A stretch of 64,000 bases of DNA, taken from the NCBI RefSeq assembly GCF_018904615.1, contig NZ_JADCNH010000006.1, positions 112,986-176,985 of the forward strand, given 5' to 3'. Positions within the stretch are counted from its first letter, which is position 1, and each line of letters starts with the position of its first letter. The stretch is from Verticiella alkaliphila (GTDB lineage: Bacteria > Pseudomonadota > Gammaproteobacteria > Burkholderiales > Burkholderiaceae_B). Made by a program: the position numbers and the translations under genes. This document shows positions 46,301-53,779 of the stretch, piece by piece. The notes below the pieces were generated by a model. That model was given only the letters and a program-made list of their open reading frames with translations. It ran no database searches and was not told where the DNA came from.

Positions 46301-49300
46301 TGGCAGAGCCTATCGCCATCTCCGACACGGCATTGAAAATTGACGATGCCGCCACGGTGACGTTCGTTTTCACTGAGGCCGTCGTCGGGTTCACCGTGGC
46401 TGACGTCAGCGTGCCGAATGGCGTACTGACCAACCTGCGCACGAACGACAACATCACGTGGTATGCGACGTTGACGCCTGACGCCGGCGTCACCGCCGCT
46501 GCGAACGTCCTCGCGCTCGACTACACCGGCATTGCAAACGGTGCGGGCAATGTCGGTGCTGGCACCGCCATCAGCGGGAACTACGCGATCGATACGGAAC
46601 GTCCCGGTCTGGCCTTGCCGCCCAGCCTCGCCAACCCGTTGCTCATCGCGGGCCAGAGCACCACGGTCACGTTCGTGTTCACGGAAGCCGTCAGCGGGTT
46701 CAGCCTTTTCAACGTGACGCCGGCCAACGGCACGCTGAGCGATCTGCACACGGACGATGGCATCACCCACACCGCCATCTTCACGCCAACGGCCAATGTC
46801 ACGAGCGTGGACAACGTGATGTCGATCAGCCTCGTCGGCATCGCGGATCTCGCGGGGAACCTGGGCGCAGGGACGCAAACCAGCGCGATCTACGACATCG
46901 ACACCGTTCGCCCCACCGGCACCATCCTGCTGTCCGACGATGCGTTCAAGAGTGGCGATATGGCGACCGTGACGTTCACCTTCAGTGAAGCCGTCATGGG
47001 CTTCACGGCCGATGATGTGAGCGTGCCCTTCGGCACCCTCTCCGCGCCGATGTCATTCGACGGCGGCTTGACCTGGACGGCGACGTTGACGCCCGACGCG
47101 GACGTCAACGACCAGATCGGCAGCTTGACGCTGAATCTGAGCGGCATCCAGGATCTGGCAGGCAACGCCGGCGTCGGCAGCACGAGCAGCGTCGACTACG
47201 TGGTGGACACACTGCTTCCGGCACTGTCGGGCTTGGTCATGCTCTTGGATGCCGATCTGCGCCCGGGCGAGACCACGACGGTCACGTTCACCTTCAACAA
47301 GGCGATCACGACCTTCGAGCTCGACGCCGTGGACGCGCCCAACGGCGAGTTGTCCAACCTTGCGTCGACCGACGGCATCACCTGGACGGCCACTTTCACC
47401 CCTGCCGCTGGCGTCTCCGCAGCGGCGAACGCGCTCACGGTGGACTACACGGCCATCGTCGATGCCGCCGGCAACGTCGGGGCGGGTCAGGGCACCAGCG
47501 TGAGCTATGCGGTGCAGACCGCCCTGCCCCTGCTCGCTCAGCCCATCGAGATCTCCGATACCGGACTGACGATTGGCGAGGTGGCCACCGTGACGTTCGT
47601 CTTCGAGAGCGCCATCGATGCCCTGACGGCGAACGACGTCACCGCGCCTGACGGCGTGCTCAGCGACTTCGACACCAACGATGGCGGCATCACGTGGACG
47701 GCGACGCTGACTCCTGCGCAGGGGACAACCAGTATCGCCAACGTGCTGACCTTGAACTATGCCGGCCTCACCACGGTGATCGGGAACGCCGGTGTCGGGA
47801 GTGTCGACAGCGGGGTGTATGCCGTGGACACGGCAGCACCGACTGCCACCGTCACCTTCTCGGACGTGGACCTGCGACCCGGCGAGACGGCGCTGGTGAC
47901 CGTGACGTTCAGCGAAGCCGTGCTCGGCTTCACCCGTGACGCCGTGACTGCGCCCAACGGCACGTTGAGCGAATTCACCTCGAACGACGACGGCGTCACC
48001 TGGCAAGCGACGTTCACGCCTGCAGCCAACACGACGGCGACGGCCAATCTGGTGTCGGTGAACCTGCTGGCGGTGACCGACCTGGCCGGCAATCCGGGCA
48101 GCGGCAGCGCCGTGTCACCGGCATACGATGTCCGCACGACCATACCGCCGACGAACCCGATCGTGCCCGGCGTGATCGATGGCGTGCCGGTCACGGTCGA
48201 AACCCTTCCCCCCGACCCCATCACCGGCCTCATCAACACCGTACTGACCGTGCCCCTGATTCCCGGCACCCCAGGCGACGGCCGGGTCGTCGACATCCCA
48301 TTGGGCGTGACAGGACCGGGCGGCTTGAGCACCGCGCTGACGGTTGGCCTGCCCACCGGCATCGGCCTCCAGGCCACGGGCCCCACCACGCTGCTGACCA
48401 ACACCCAGGCGGTGATCGATCTCGTTCACCGGATCGAGCAGAGCACGTCCGCGGCGGGCGGCATGGCGGACCAAGGCACGGCGTTCCAGGGGAGCCTTCC
48501 GCCGTCCACCGTCTTCCAGCACACCAGCCTCGTGTTCTCGTCAGCGCCCGAGTTCTCGACGCCGCCCATCGTGCAGATCAACGGCAGTTCCTTGTCCCAG
48601 CCGGATGGAAGCCTCAACCCCACGGCCATCAGCCTGGTCGTCGACACCACGGCGTTGCCACGAGGCACCCAGCTACAGCTCAACAACGTCGACTTCGCAG
48701 CCATCGTGGGGGCCGCGACGATCCGCGGTGGCGAAGGCCGCAACTGGGTCGTGGGCGACGACGCCCAGCAGAACATCTTCCTGGGCGCCGACGACGACTA
48801 CCTCGCCGGAGGCGGCGGCGACGACATCATTGGCAGCGCAGGCGGCGACGACACCATCGATGGCGGCGATGGCGACGACATCCTTGTCGGTGGTATCGGC
48901 AACGATCATCTGATGGGCGGGGCGGGCAACGACCTGATGCAGGGCGGACGCAGCAGCCAGGGCGCCTGGGAGTTCCACCTGGCGGCCGACGGCACGCTAT
49001 CGGCTCGCCATGAGACCGCACTGTTCAACCCCGGCGTCTTCGAGACGGTGACGCTGGCCGAACTCGACACCTCCGCCTCGGGTCTGTCGTTCCTCGCCGC
49101 GCACACGGCCAAGCTCGCATCTTTGACCCTCATCTATCACGCCGCCTTCGGACGCACCCCGGATCTGGGCGGGCTGGATTACTGGGCGAGCGATGACCTG
49201 CCCGTGGACGCGATGGTGCGCAGCTTCCTGAAGTCCGCCGAGTGGATAGCCACGCAAGGCGAGACAACGACAGACGTCGCCTTCGTGGCGGCCGTCTACC

Positions 49301-50070
49301 AGAACGCCCTGGGTCGCGCACCCGATGCGCAGGGCCTCACGTACTGGACGCAGACCTTGTCCGACGGCGCAAGCCGGGCCGACGTCCTGCAGTCCATCGC
49401 CCTGAGCGACGAACACCGCACCGCCGTGCTCGCCGACGGCGTCGTGATCGCCACAGGCACCCTCGCACAGGAAAACGACTGGTTTGCCAACGCGGGCGAC
49501 AACCGCTTCGAGCCCGGCACTGGCAACGACACGCTCGTGGGCGGCGACGGCATCGACACCGCCGTCTACAACGGCAGCCTGAGCGCGTACGAGTTCCGCC
49601 TGGGTGCAAGCGGCCAACTGCAGGTGATCGACACTGCCACTGGCGACGTCGATCAGTGGTTCCGCATCGACCGCGGCGAGTTCAGCGACGGCACGGTCGA
49701 TCTCGCGCTGCCGCACGACAGCGTTGCGTCGGTGGTACAGGTAGCCCTGCTCTACCAGACGCTCTTTGACCGCCCCAGCGATCTCGGCGGCCTGCAGTGG
49801 TGGGTGGCGCAGGATCTGGACGACGGCGGCCTGGCGCAAGCCTTCGCCGATTCGGCTGAGTTCAAGGAACGCTTCGATGGCTTGAACGACGCGCAGTTCG
49901 TCGCGGCGCTCTACGCGCAATCCGGCGTCGATGGCGACGCGGCGGGTGCGCCGGTGTTCTGGGAAGCCTATCTGGCCAATCACAGCCAGGTCGAACTGAT
50001 CGCCGCCTGGGTGCAGAACAGCGACGTGGTGGCCGCGCAGTTTGCGGATGGCGGGCTCTGGGTGGTGTGA
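43303..50070 (+). CDS. Giant Ig-like/RTX repeat protein with DUF4214
   Basis: The 2255-residue protein starts MAENTPPTISGAVAAQAVND with no signal peptide. Order of parts: two cadherin-like domains (about residues 5-245), four diverged Ig-like units (about 245-785), an array of eight Ig-like repeats (about 788-1610), a Pro/Gly-rich linker, RTX-type glycine/aspartate repeats (about 1804-1885), then two DUF4214 regions (about 1940-2040 and 2145-2240) around a second RTX-like stretch. This plan fits a surface adhesin or S-layer-like protein exported by a type I system through its C-terminus. No secretion genes lie nearby. The 146-base upstream gap is AT-richer and should hold its own promoter. 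Confidence 0.88.
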   Translation: MAENTPPTISGAVAAQAVNDNGTLSPFANIVLTDPDGDTLTVTVTLDAASRGSFTAASLMAAGFSTSDGGLTYESGAGTPAGLQAALRALVYQPTANLVTPGATDTTVLTIRVSDGIGITTDSTTTIVSMSVNDAPSFSAQGGVSVVYQNGIAADITTHLNATDLDPDQTLTWSVVDGPMYGVVYYAAGSAPSGGSDLVPNGGITYQALTGFAGTDHVTIRLSDGLVSVDRTLTVLVLPGAASHLDLASGSDSGSSNSDNVTAASLLTFSGTSELGDTSSTVRVYIDTNGNGVFDAGDVTATATVNNGTWTVSNLDANSLRDDTYNVYAQITSEDGTARSFRSDALSIALDRTAPTVTITSDRAALAAGDMARITFTFSEDPGSTFTWNQFAGDVIVSGGTLTSLQGSGSTRTANFIPAYDSEGVGSIEVPGGSYTDAAGNPGQGSSILTIPFDTLHPRVTSIERADAAPGNATSIAYVVTFTEDVQRLGTNGFELSKTGTADGVISSVTGSGATYLVTVSDITGDGSLRLDYRGGTFGALDMQGNWGHHTFSSGEAHTVDRTGPTVGAVIVPAFATYEIGQDLNFFIRLSEVVTVDTTQGTPTLELALDLGRSVSASYVTGSGGNLLFFTYTVQAGDVDLNGIEVPGAIALNGASIRDAAGNDALLELNGVGSTAGVLINALPPSVTSIERTTDTLTNATTLTYTVVFSTSVTGVDAQDFTLMADGVTGSIGPVTGSGREWTVTVINVQGDGELRLDVNASGTGIVDRGGQALAGGYTGGQSYSVDQTAPTLAADIAISDVTLAIGDTATVTFTFSEAVAGFTEADVTVPHGSLSSLTSPDGGKTWTATLTPAGGASTSGNVLTLNYAGISDLAGNTGVGTATSVAYDVDTVRPDLAADIEISQTSLASGQSATVTFTFVEAIAQFTLASVTTPNGTLSNLASEDGITWTATLTPEVGISDSTNVLTLDMTAIVDLAGNAGLGSVSSGNYAVNTTAPTLAEPIAISDTALKIDDAATVTFVFTEAVVGFTVADVSVPNGVLTNLRTNDNITWYATLTPDAGVTAAANVLALDYTGIANGAGNVGAGTAISGNYAIDTERPGLALPPSLANPLLIAGQSTTVTFVFTEAVSGFSLFNVTPANGTLSDLHTDDGITHTAIFTPTANVTSVDNVMSISLVGIADLAGNLGAGTQTSAIYDIDTVRPTGTILLSDDAFKSGDMATVTFTFSEAVMGFTADDVSVPFGTLSAPMSFDGGLTWTATLTPDADVNDQIGSLTLNLSGIQDLAGNAGVGSTSSVDYVVDTLLPALSGLVMLLDADLRPGETTTVTFTFNKAITTFELDAVDAPNGELSNLASTDGITWTATFTPAAGVSAAANALTVDYTAIVDAAGNVGAGQGTSVSYAVQTALPLLAQPIEISDTGLTIGEVATVTFVFESAIDALTANDVTAPDGVLSDFDTNDGGITWTATLTPAQGTTSIANVLTLNYAGLTTVIGNAGVGSVDSGVYAVDTAAPTATVTFSDVDLRPGETALVTVTFSEAVLGFTRDAVTAPNGTLSEFTSNDDGVTWQATFTPAANTTATANLVSVNLLAVTDLAGNPGSGSAVSPAYDVRTTIPPTNPIVPGVIDGVPVTVETLPPDPITGLINTVLTVPLIPGTPGDGRVVDIPLGVTGPGGLSTALTVGLPTGIGLQATGPTTLLTNTQAVIDLVHRIEQSTSAAGGMADQGTAFQGSLPPSTVFQHTSLVFSSAPEFSTPPIVQINGSSLSQPDGSLNPTAISLVVDTTALPRGTQLQLNNVDFAAIVGAATIRGGEGRNWVVGDDAQQNIFLGADDDYLAGGGGDDIIGSAGGDDTIDGGDGDDILVGGIGNDHLMGGAGNDLMQGGRSSQGAWEFHLAADGTLSARHETALFNPGVFETVTLAELDTSASGLSFLAAHTAKLASLTLIYHAAFGRTPDLGGLDYWASDDLPVDAMVRSFLKSAEWIATQGETTTDVAFVAAVYQNALGRAPDAQGLTYWTQTLSDGASRADVLQSIALSDEHRTAVLADGVVIATGTLAQENDWFANAGDNRFEPGTGNDTLVGGDGIDTAVYNGSLSAYEFRLGASGQLQVIDTATGDVDQWFRIDRGEFSDGTVDLALPHDSVASVVQVALLYQTLFDRPSDLGGLQWWVAQDLDDGGLAQAFADSAEFKERFDGLNDAQFVAALYAQSGVDGDAAGAPVFWEAYLANHSQVELIAAWVQNSDVVAAQFADGGLWVV
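45664..48135 (+). repeat. Array of eight Ig-like repeats
   Basis: Eight units of about 305-312 bases encode the pattern TATVTFTFSEAV.GFT..DV, then NG.L..L, WTATLTP, and a final DLAGN.G.G. They begin at about 45664, 45979, 46288, 46600, 46909, 47212, 47521 and 47833. The units are clearly related in protein but diverged in DNA, so the array is old and not a recent tandem expansion. Confidence 0.8.
48715..48960 (+). repeat. RTX calcium-binding repeats
   Basis: The stretch encodes GGEGRN, GADDDYLAGGGGDDIIG, GGDDTIDGGDGDDILVGG and GNDHLMGGAGNDLMQGG, nonapeptide RTX repeats of the GGxGxD type. These fold on calcium outside the cell and mark type I secretion substrates. Confidence 0.85.
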
Positions 50071-50080
50071 GGAAGGGCGG

Positions 50081-50111
50081 TGCGCAGACGGCGATGGCGG
50101 CCGTCTGCGCA
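50081..50111 (+). terminator. Hairpin after the giant protein gene
   Basis: A perfect 12-bp stem, TGCGCAGACGGC at 50081-50092 and GCCGTCTGCGCA at 50100-50111, starts 11 bases after the stop. No T run follows, but the stem is strong enough to suggest transcript ending. Confidence 0.55.
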
Positions 50112-50220
50112 AACAACACCATATCAGGTATGCGGCCGTCATCATGGTGACGCCGCTGCAGAGCGCCTAGAATGAGTCCTCAGCCCTGCGGGTCGTACCC
50201 GCCCTGGACGACGAAGACCT

Positions 50221-50871
50221 ATGGCAGAACCCCAATTCTCCTGCGTGGACGGCGCGCAGCTCGACACTGAGACCGCCTATCGCCTGCTCGTCGGCAGCGT
50301 CGTGCCCCGGCCGGTGGCGTGGATCACCACCATCGACACCGACGGTCGCGTCAACGCGGCACCCTTCAGCTCCTATAACTACGTCGCCACCAGCCCTCCG
50401 ATGCTGGCGGTAAACATCGCATTGCGCCCAAGCGATGGCGCCATCAAGGACACGGCGCGCAATATCGCGCTCACGCGCGAGTTCGTGGTCAATGTGGCCA
50501 CCGAGTCCACGATGGAACTCGCGCACCGCAGCGCTGAAGAGTACCCACCCCACGTGAGCGAGGCCGAAGCGCTTGGCCTCGAACTGCTACCGAGCCGCCA
50601 TGTGCGCGCGCCCCGACTCGCGGCCAGCCCGATCCACATGGAATGCCGGCTCGACCAGGCCGTCGTGCTGGGCCGTGGGGTGAACACCCTCTACATCGGT
50701 GAAGTGGTGGCCTTCCATCTGTCGCACGAGGTCTTCGATGGCCGGCGCGTAGATGCCGAGAAGCTGCGACCCATCGCGCGGTTGGGCGGGCCCTTCTACG
50801 CGGGCCTGGGCGAGATCTTTCACCGACCGATGCTGCAACGCCCGCCGGGCGGCGAAGGCGCGGCGGGGTGA
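50221..50871 (+). CDS. Flavin reductase-like (DIM6/NTAB) protein
   Basis: The 216-residue protein has the split-barrel FMN-binding pattern: GSVVPRPVAWITTIDTDGRVNAAPFSSYNYV near residues 25-55, PPMLAVNIA and KDTARNIALTREFVVNVATE. Members of this flavin-reductase-like family bind FMN and reduce it or use it in oxidoreductions. Its 150-base upstream region includes the preceding hairpin. There is no obvious partner oxygenase nearby, so the role is open. Confidence 0.87.
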   Translation: MAEPQFSCVDGAQLDTETAYRLLVGSVVPRPVAWITTIDTDGRVNAAPFSSYNYVATSPPMLAVNIALRPSDGAIKDTARNIALTREFVVNVATESTMELAHRSAEEYPPHVSEAEALGLELLPSRHVRAPRLAASPIHMECRLDQAVVLGRGVNTLYIGEVVAFHLSHEVFDGRRVDAEKLRPIARLGGPFYAGLGEIFHRPMLQRPPGGEGAAG

Positions 50872-50952
50872 GCTAACGCCGACGCAGATCCATCGGACCT
50901 TGTCGCCGACGAGCAACCCGGGCTTCAGCAGCTCGACGGCAACAGGATGACA

Positions 50953-51735
50953 TCACGATAGCCAGTACGAGCCGAACGCCACCAGCCACGACATGGCGAT
51001 AGCCACGTAGACGAACAGCAGAAGCATCGTCAGCCCGCTCGGCCAGTACCGCTGGATGCCTAGCGCACGTCCCAGCGCGGCCAGGACGAACCCGCCATTG
51101 GCTGCCGGCAGTGGCAGCAGATTGAACGCCGCCAACTTCGCTGCCACCCACCCCAGGACGCCGAGCAACGGCAGCCCGACCAGCGCTTGCTCGGCCTGTG
51201 CGATCAGGCCTTGCGCTTCATCGAGTGGCGAGATGGCACCCGCCACGATCTGCCCGAATCCGGCAACTACCGCGTGCAAGCCTGCTCCCTGCCAGATCGC
51301 CACGGCCAGCATCACCAGTGCCGCACATCCGGCGAGGCCGATCAGGCCCTGAACAATGGCGTGGCGCTGATCCAACGCACCCTCGAGATCCGAAGCTTCC
51401 AGAACCAGGGCGCCGTCCTCCGGCTCCCCGCTATCGGATGCCTCCAGCACCGGCACCTCGATGTCCGGCTTCTCGAGATGGCTCTCCTTCTCATCCAGGG
51501 CATCGCGCGCCCATGCCGCGGCAGCGCGTCGCTCCTGCGCGGCCACCTGCGAATCCTTGAACTGCACGGAACCGCCAAGCGGCAAGAGCCTTACCCGCAA
51601 CCGGCCCGCACGAAAGAGCGTGGGCCCAAAGCCGATGGATACCTCGCGCAGCGTCACGCCCATCGCGACACCCGCCAGGGCCATGGAGAACGTGTGCAGG
51701 AACACGCAGAGAACGACAGCGATCAGAAGGGACAT
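50953..51735 (-). CDS. Site-2-protease-like membrane protein, degenerate
   Basis: The 260-residue membrane protein resembles RseP/M50 proteases in order: an N-terminal helix, then VAMGVTLREVSIGFGPTLFR and LLPLGGSVQFKD, an acidic loop, and NLLPLPAANGGFVLAAL before the last helices. The metal-binding HExxH is replaced by LHTFSM, and the usual LDGG-type motif reads AANGG, so two zinc-ligand motifs are lost. It is probably not a working protease. The ATG at 51735 is preferred to a TTG at 51744. No PDZ domain is present. It may bind a membrane partner, but nothing nearby names it. Confidence 0.75.
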   Translation of the reverse strand: MSLLIAVVLCVFLHTFSMALAGVAMGVTLREVSIGFGPTLFRAGRLRVRLLPLGGSVQFKDSQVAAQERRAAAAWARDALDEKESHLEKPDIEVPVLEASDSGEPEDGALVLEASDLEGALDQRHAIVQGLIGLAGCAALVMLAVAIWQGAGLHAVVAGFGQIVAGAISPLDEAQGLIAQAEQALVGLPLLGVLGWVAAKLAAFNLLPLPAANGGFVLAALGRALGIQRYWPSGLTMLLLFVYVAIAMSWLVAFGSYWLS

Positions 51736-51829
51736 ATGAGCCAAGAAAGGATCTGGCGCTCGACCTGGAAGGGTCGGAAAGCACGGAAAGCCGAAACCTG
51801 GTGAGCGGCGAGCGGCCTGAGGAGCCGAT

Positions 51830-52855
51830 CTACGGCAGGTTTTCCTTGAAGATCACCACGCTATTCACTGGCTTCACCCGCCCCGCCCCTTCGCCCCCCT
51901 CCCGCAACTGCCCCAGGATCCTGACGCAGCTCATCACGGCCGATTGCGGATCCAGGACGATCGCAGCGTCCATCGTGCCGTCGATCAGAAGCCCGCGAAT
52001 ATCCGAGGTCAGCCCGTGCCCGATGAACACCACCCGCTGTCCGTGACGCGCCTCCCGTAATGCCTGCCCTACACCTTCGGCGCCACCGCCGATGTTGTAG
52101 ATGCCCAGCAGATCGGGATGCTGTTCCAGCAGGCTGCGTGTCAGCTTGGCGTTGGTATCGGCATCATCTCGCCCTTCGCGCACGCCGATCACGTTGCGTG
52201 CCAGGCCCAGCTCTTCCATCACGCACGTGAAGCCGAACTCGCGCTCGCTGTGGGCGCGGTATGTGAGGCTGCCGGCGATGCGGGCGAACTTGCCTTTGGC
52301 GCCACCGGTGAGGCGGGCCAACAGAAACCCGGCCAACCGTCCGGCGGCGACGTTGTCCAGACCCACATAGGCGCCGCGCTCGGAGCCGCTCAGGTCCGAG
52401 ATCAGCGTCACGGTGGGAATACCGCACCCGGCTAGCGCATTGACGGCCTCGCGCACGACAGGGTGTTCGACGGCCATGAAGGCCACGCCATCGGTCTTTC
52501 CACGCAGCTTCAGGAGGCTCTCGGCCAGGGCATGCGGATTGAAGCCTTCGATGGCCTCCCATCGGCAGCGCACGCCCATCGCTGCGAACTGATCCTGCGA
52601 ATAATCGATGGCATCGCCAAACATCTGGATGACGCGATTGGTGCCGGCCGGCAGGAGCACCGTCACGCGCAAGGGCGCTGCGCGCTCGACCGGGGCATCT
52701 TCCAGGATCGGGTAATCCATGCGCCGCGCGGCGGCCAGTACACGCTGCACGGTGACCTCGCGCACGCCGGGCCGGCGGTTCAGCACGCGGTCCACCGTGG
52801 CGACCGAGACGCCGGCCTCGTGAGCCAGATCGTGAATGCGAGGGGCCTTCTTCAT
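51830..52855 (-). CDS. LacI-family transcriptional regulator
   Basis: The 341-residue regulator has an N-terminal helix-turn-helix (IHDLAHEAGVSVATVDRVLN) and a periplasmic-binding-protein-like domain of the sugar-binding type (VGLDNVAAGRLAGFLLARL, GIYNIGGGAEGVGQAL, VFIGHGLTSDIRGLL). It is divergent from the ABC transporter operon with the RuBisCO-like protein. The intergenic region has repeats that fit its operators, one of them just before its own start, so autoregulation is likely. The ligand is probably a sugar acid or the pathway substrate. Confidence 0.9.
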   Translation of the reverse strand: MKKAPRIHDLAHEAGVSVATVDRVLNRRPGVREVTVQRVLAAARRMDYPILEDAPVERAAPLRVTVLLPAGTNRVIQMFGDAIDYSQDQFAAMGVRCRWEAIEGFNPHALAESLLKLRGKTDGVAFMAVEHPVVREAVNALAGCGIPTVTLISDLSGSERGAYVGLDNVAAGRLAGFLLARLTGGAKGKFARIAGSLTYRAHSEREFGFTCVMEELGLARNVIGVREGRDDADTNAKLTRSLLEQHPDLLGIYNIGGGAEGVGQALREARHGQRVVFIGHGLTSDIRGLLIDGTMDAAIVLDPQSAVMSCVRILGQLREGGEGAGRVKPVNSVVIFKENLP

Positions 52856-52859
52856 CACT

Positions 52860-52872
52860 CAAATTCCATCAT
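52860..52872. promoter_or_regulatory. Operator-like repeat near LacI start
   Basis: CAAATTCCATCAT lies immediately upstream of the LacI-type start codon and is repeated exactly at 52941-52953. Its position over the leader of the regulator gene suggests autoregulation. Confidence 0.45.
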
Positions 52873-52917
52873 TTCTGGTTATCGACATCGATGGGAGTGG
52901 GCGGATACTATCACAGT

Positions 52918-52953
52918 GAATTTGCACCATCATTCACCTGCAAATTCCATCAT
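52918..52953. promoter_or_regulatory. Operator-like inverted and direct repeats
   Basis: A perfect nine-base inverted repeat, GAATTTGCA at 52918-52926 and TGCAAATTC at 52939-52947, has arms 21 bases apart, about two helical turns. The right arm also belongs to CAAATTCCATCAT at 52941-52953, the second copy of the element at 52860. The site faces the transporter operon promoter. Confidence 0.5.
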
Positions 52954-53002
52954 ACCTAGAACATTTCCCCTCAGCTTCACGAGGCGGAACGGAGACTGTG
53001 CC

Positions 53003-53083
53003 ATGACGTTGCCCCTGCTTGCATTCGGGTATGTCCCGCTGCCCGCGCCCCGCGCGGCGTCTGTGCCTGGCCGCGCCGCGTAG
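53003..53083 (+). CDS. Short leader open reading frame
   Basis: A 26-codon frame (MTLPLLAFGYVPLPAPRAAS, then six more residues) has a good GGAG site at a proper distance and ends nine bases before the permease start, whose own ribosome site is poor. The bases before its ATG (ACGGAGACT) are like those before the binding-protein gene at 55253. It may be a leader peptide coupling translation to the permease or the relic of a lost gene start. It could also be chance. Confidence 0.35.
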   Translation: MTLPLLAFGYVPLPAPRAASVPGRAA

Positions 53084-53091
53084 ATCCCCGC

Positions 53092-53775
53092 ATGACGTAT
53101 CAATTCGACTTCGCCACGGTGCTGGCGCAATGGCCGCAGTTCCTGGAAGGCGCGTGGCTCACGATCCAGCTGTCCTTTCCGGCCACCATCATCGGCTTCA
53201 TCTGCGGCACGCTCTTGGCCATCGGCCGGCGCAGCGGCACCGGCCTCATCGCCCGCGCCTGCGGCTTCTATGTGGAGATCATCCGCAACACGCCGCTGCT
53301 GGTGCAGATCTTCCTGGTGTTCTTCGGGCTGGCCACGCTGGGCTGGAAGGTGTCGGCGTTCTCTGCCGCCCTCCTCGCCCTGGTCATCAACGTGGCCGCC
53401 TACAGCTGCGAGATCATGCGCGCCGGCATGGATTCGATCCACAAGGGCCAGGTGGAAGCCGCGGAGTGCCTGGGTCTGACCAAGGCACAGGCGTACTGGC
53501 ACGTGATCCTTCGGCCGGCCATGGAGAACGTCTATCCCGCGCTCACGAGCCAGTTCGTGCTGCTGATGCTGGCGTCCTCCGTGACCTCGCAGATCTCGGT
53601 GGAAGAGCTCACCGCGGTGGCGGCCCACGTGCAGGCCGATACCTTCCGCCCGTTCGAGGCCTACATCGTGGTCGCCGTGGCGTATCTGGCGCTCTCGCTG
53701 CTGATGCGCCTGGGCCTGTGGGCCTTCGGGCAACTCATCTTCACCCGCCGGCGCCGGCTCAAGACCGCAGGCTGA
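53092..53775 (+). CDS. Amino-acid-type ABC transporter permease 1
   Basis: The 227-residue permease is of the HisM/GlnP family: GAWLTIQLSFPATIIGF, the EIIRNTPLLVQIFLVFFGLA motif near residues 61-80, and the EAA loop QVEAAECLGLTKAQAYWHVI. It works with the permease five bases downstream, the ATPase at 54465 and the binding protein at 55253. The gene is the first full gene of an operon with a RuBisCO-like enzyme, so the cargo need not be an amino acid. Confidence 0.92.
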   Translation: MTYQFDFATVLAQWPQFLEGAWLTIQLSFPATIIGFICGTLLAIGRRSGTGLIARACGFYVEIIRNTPLLVQIFLVFFGLATLGWKVSAFSAALLALVINVAAYSCEIMRAGMDSIHKGQVEAAECLGLTKAQAYWHVILRPAMENVYPALTSQFVLLMLASSVTSQISVEELTAVAAHVQADTFRPFEAYIVVAVAYLALSLLMRLGLWAFGQLIFTRRRRLKTAG

Positions 53776-53779
53776 CACC

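Noticed and set aside
45664..48135. Regular 300-base repeats as a possible CRISPR or satellite array
   Set aside because: The repeats are within one coding frame, differ in DNA and encode Ig-like folds; there are no short identical repeats with unique spacers.
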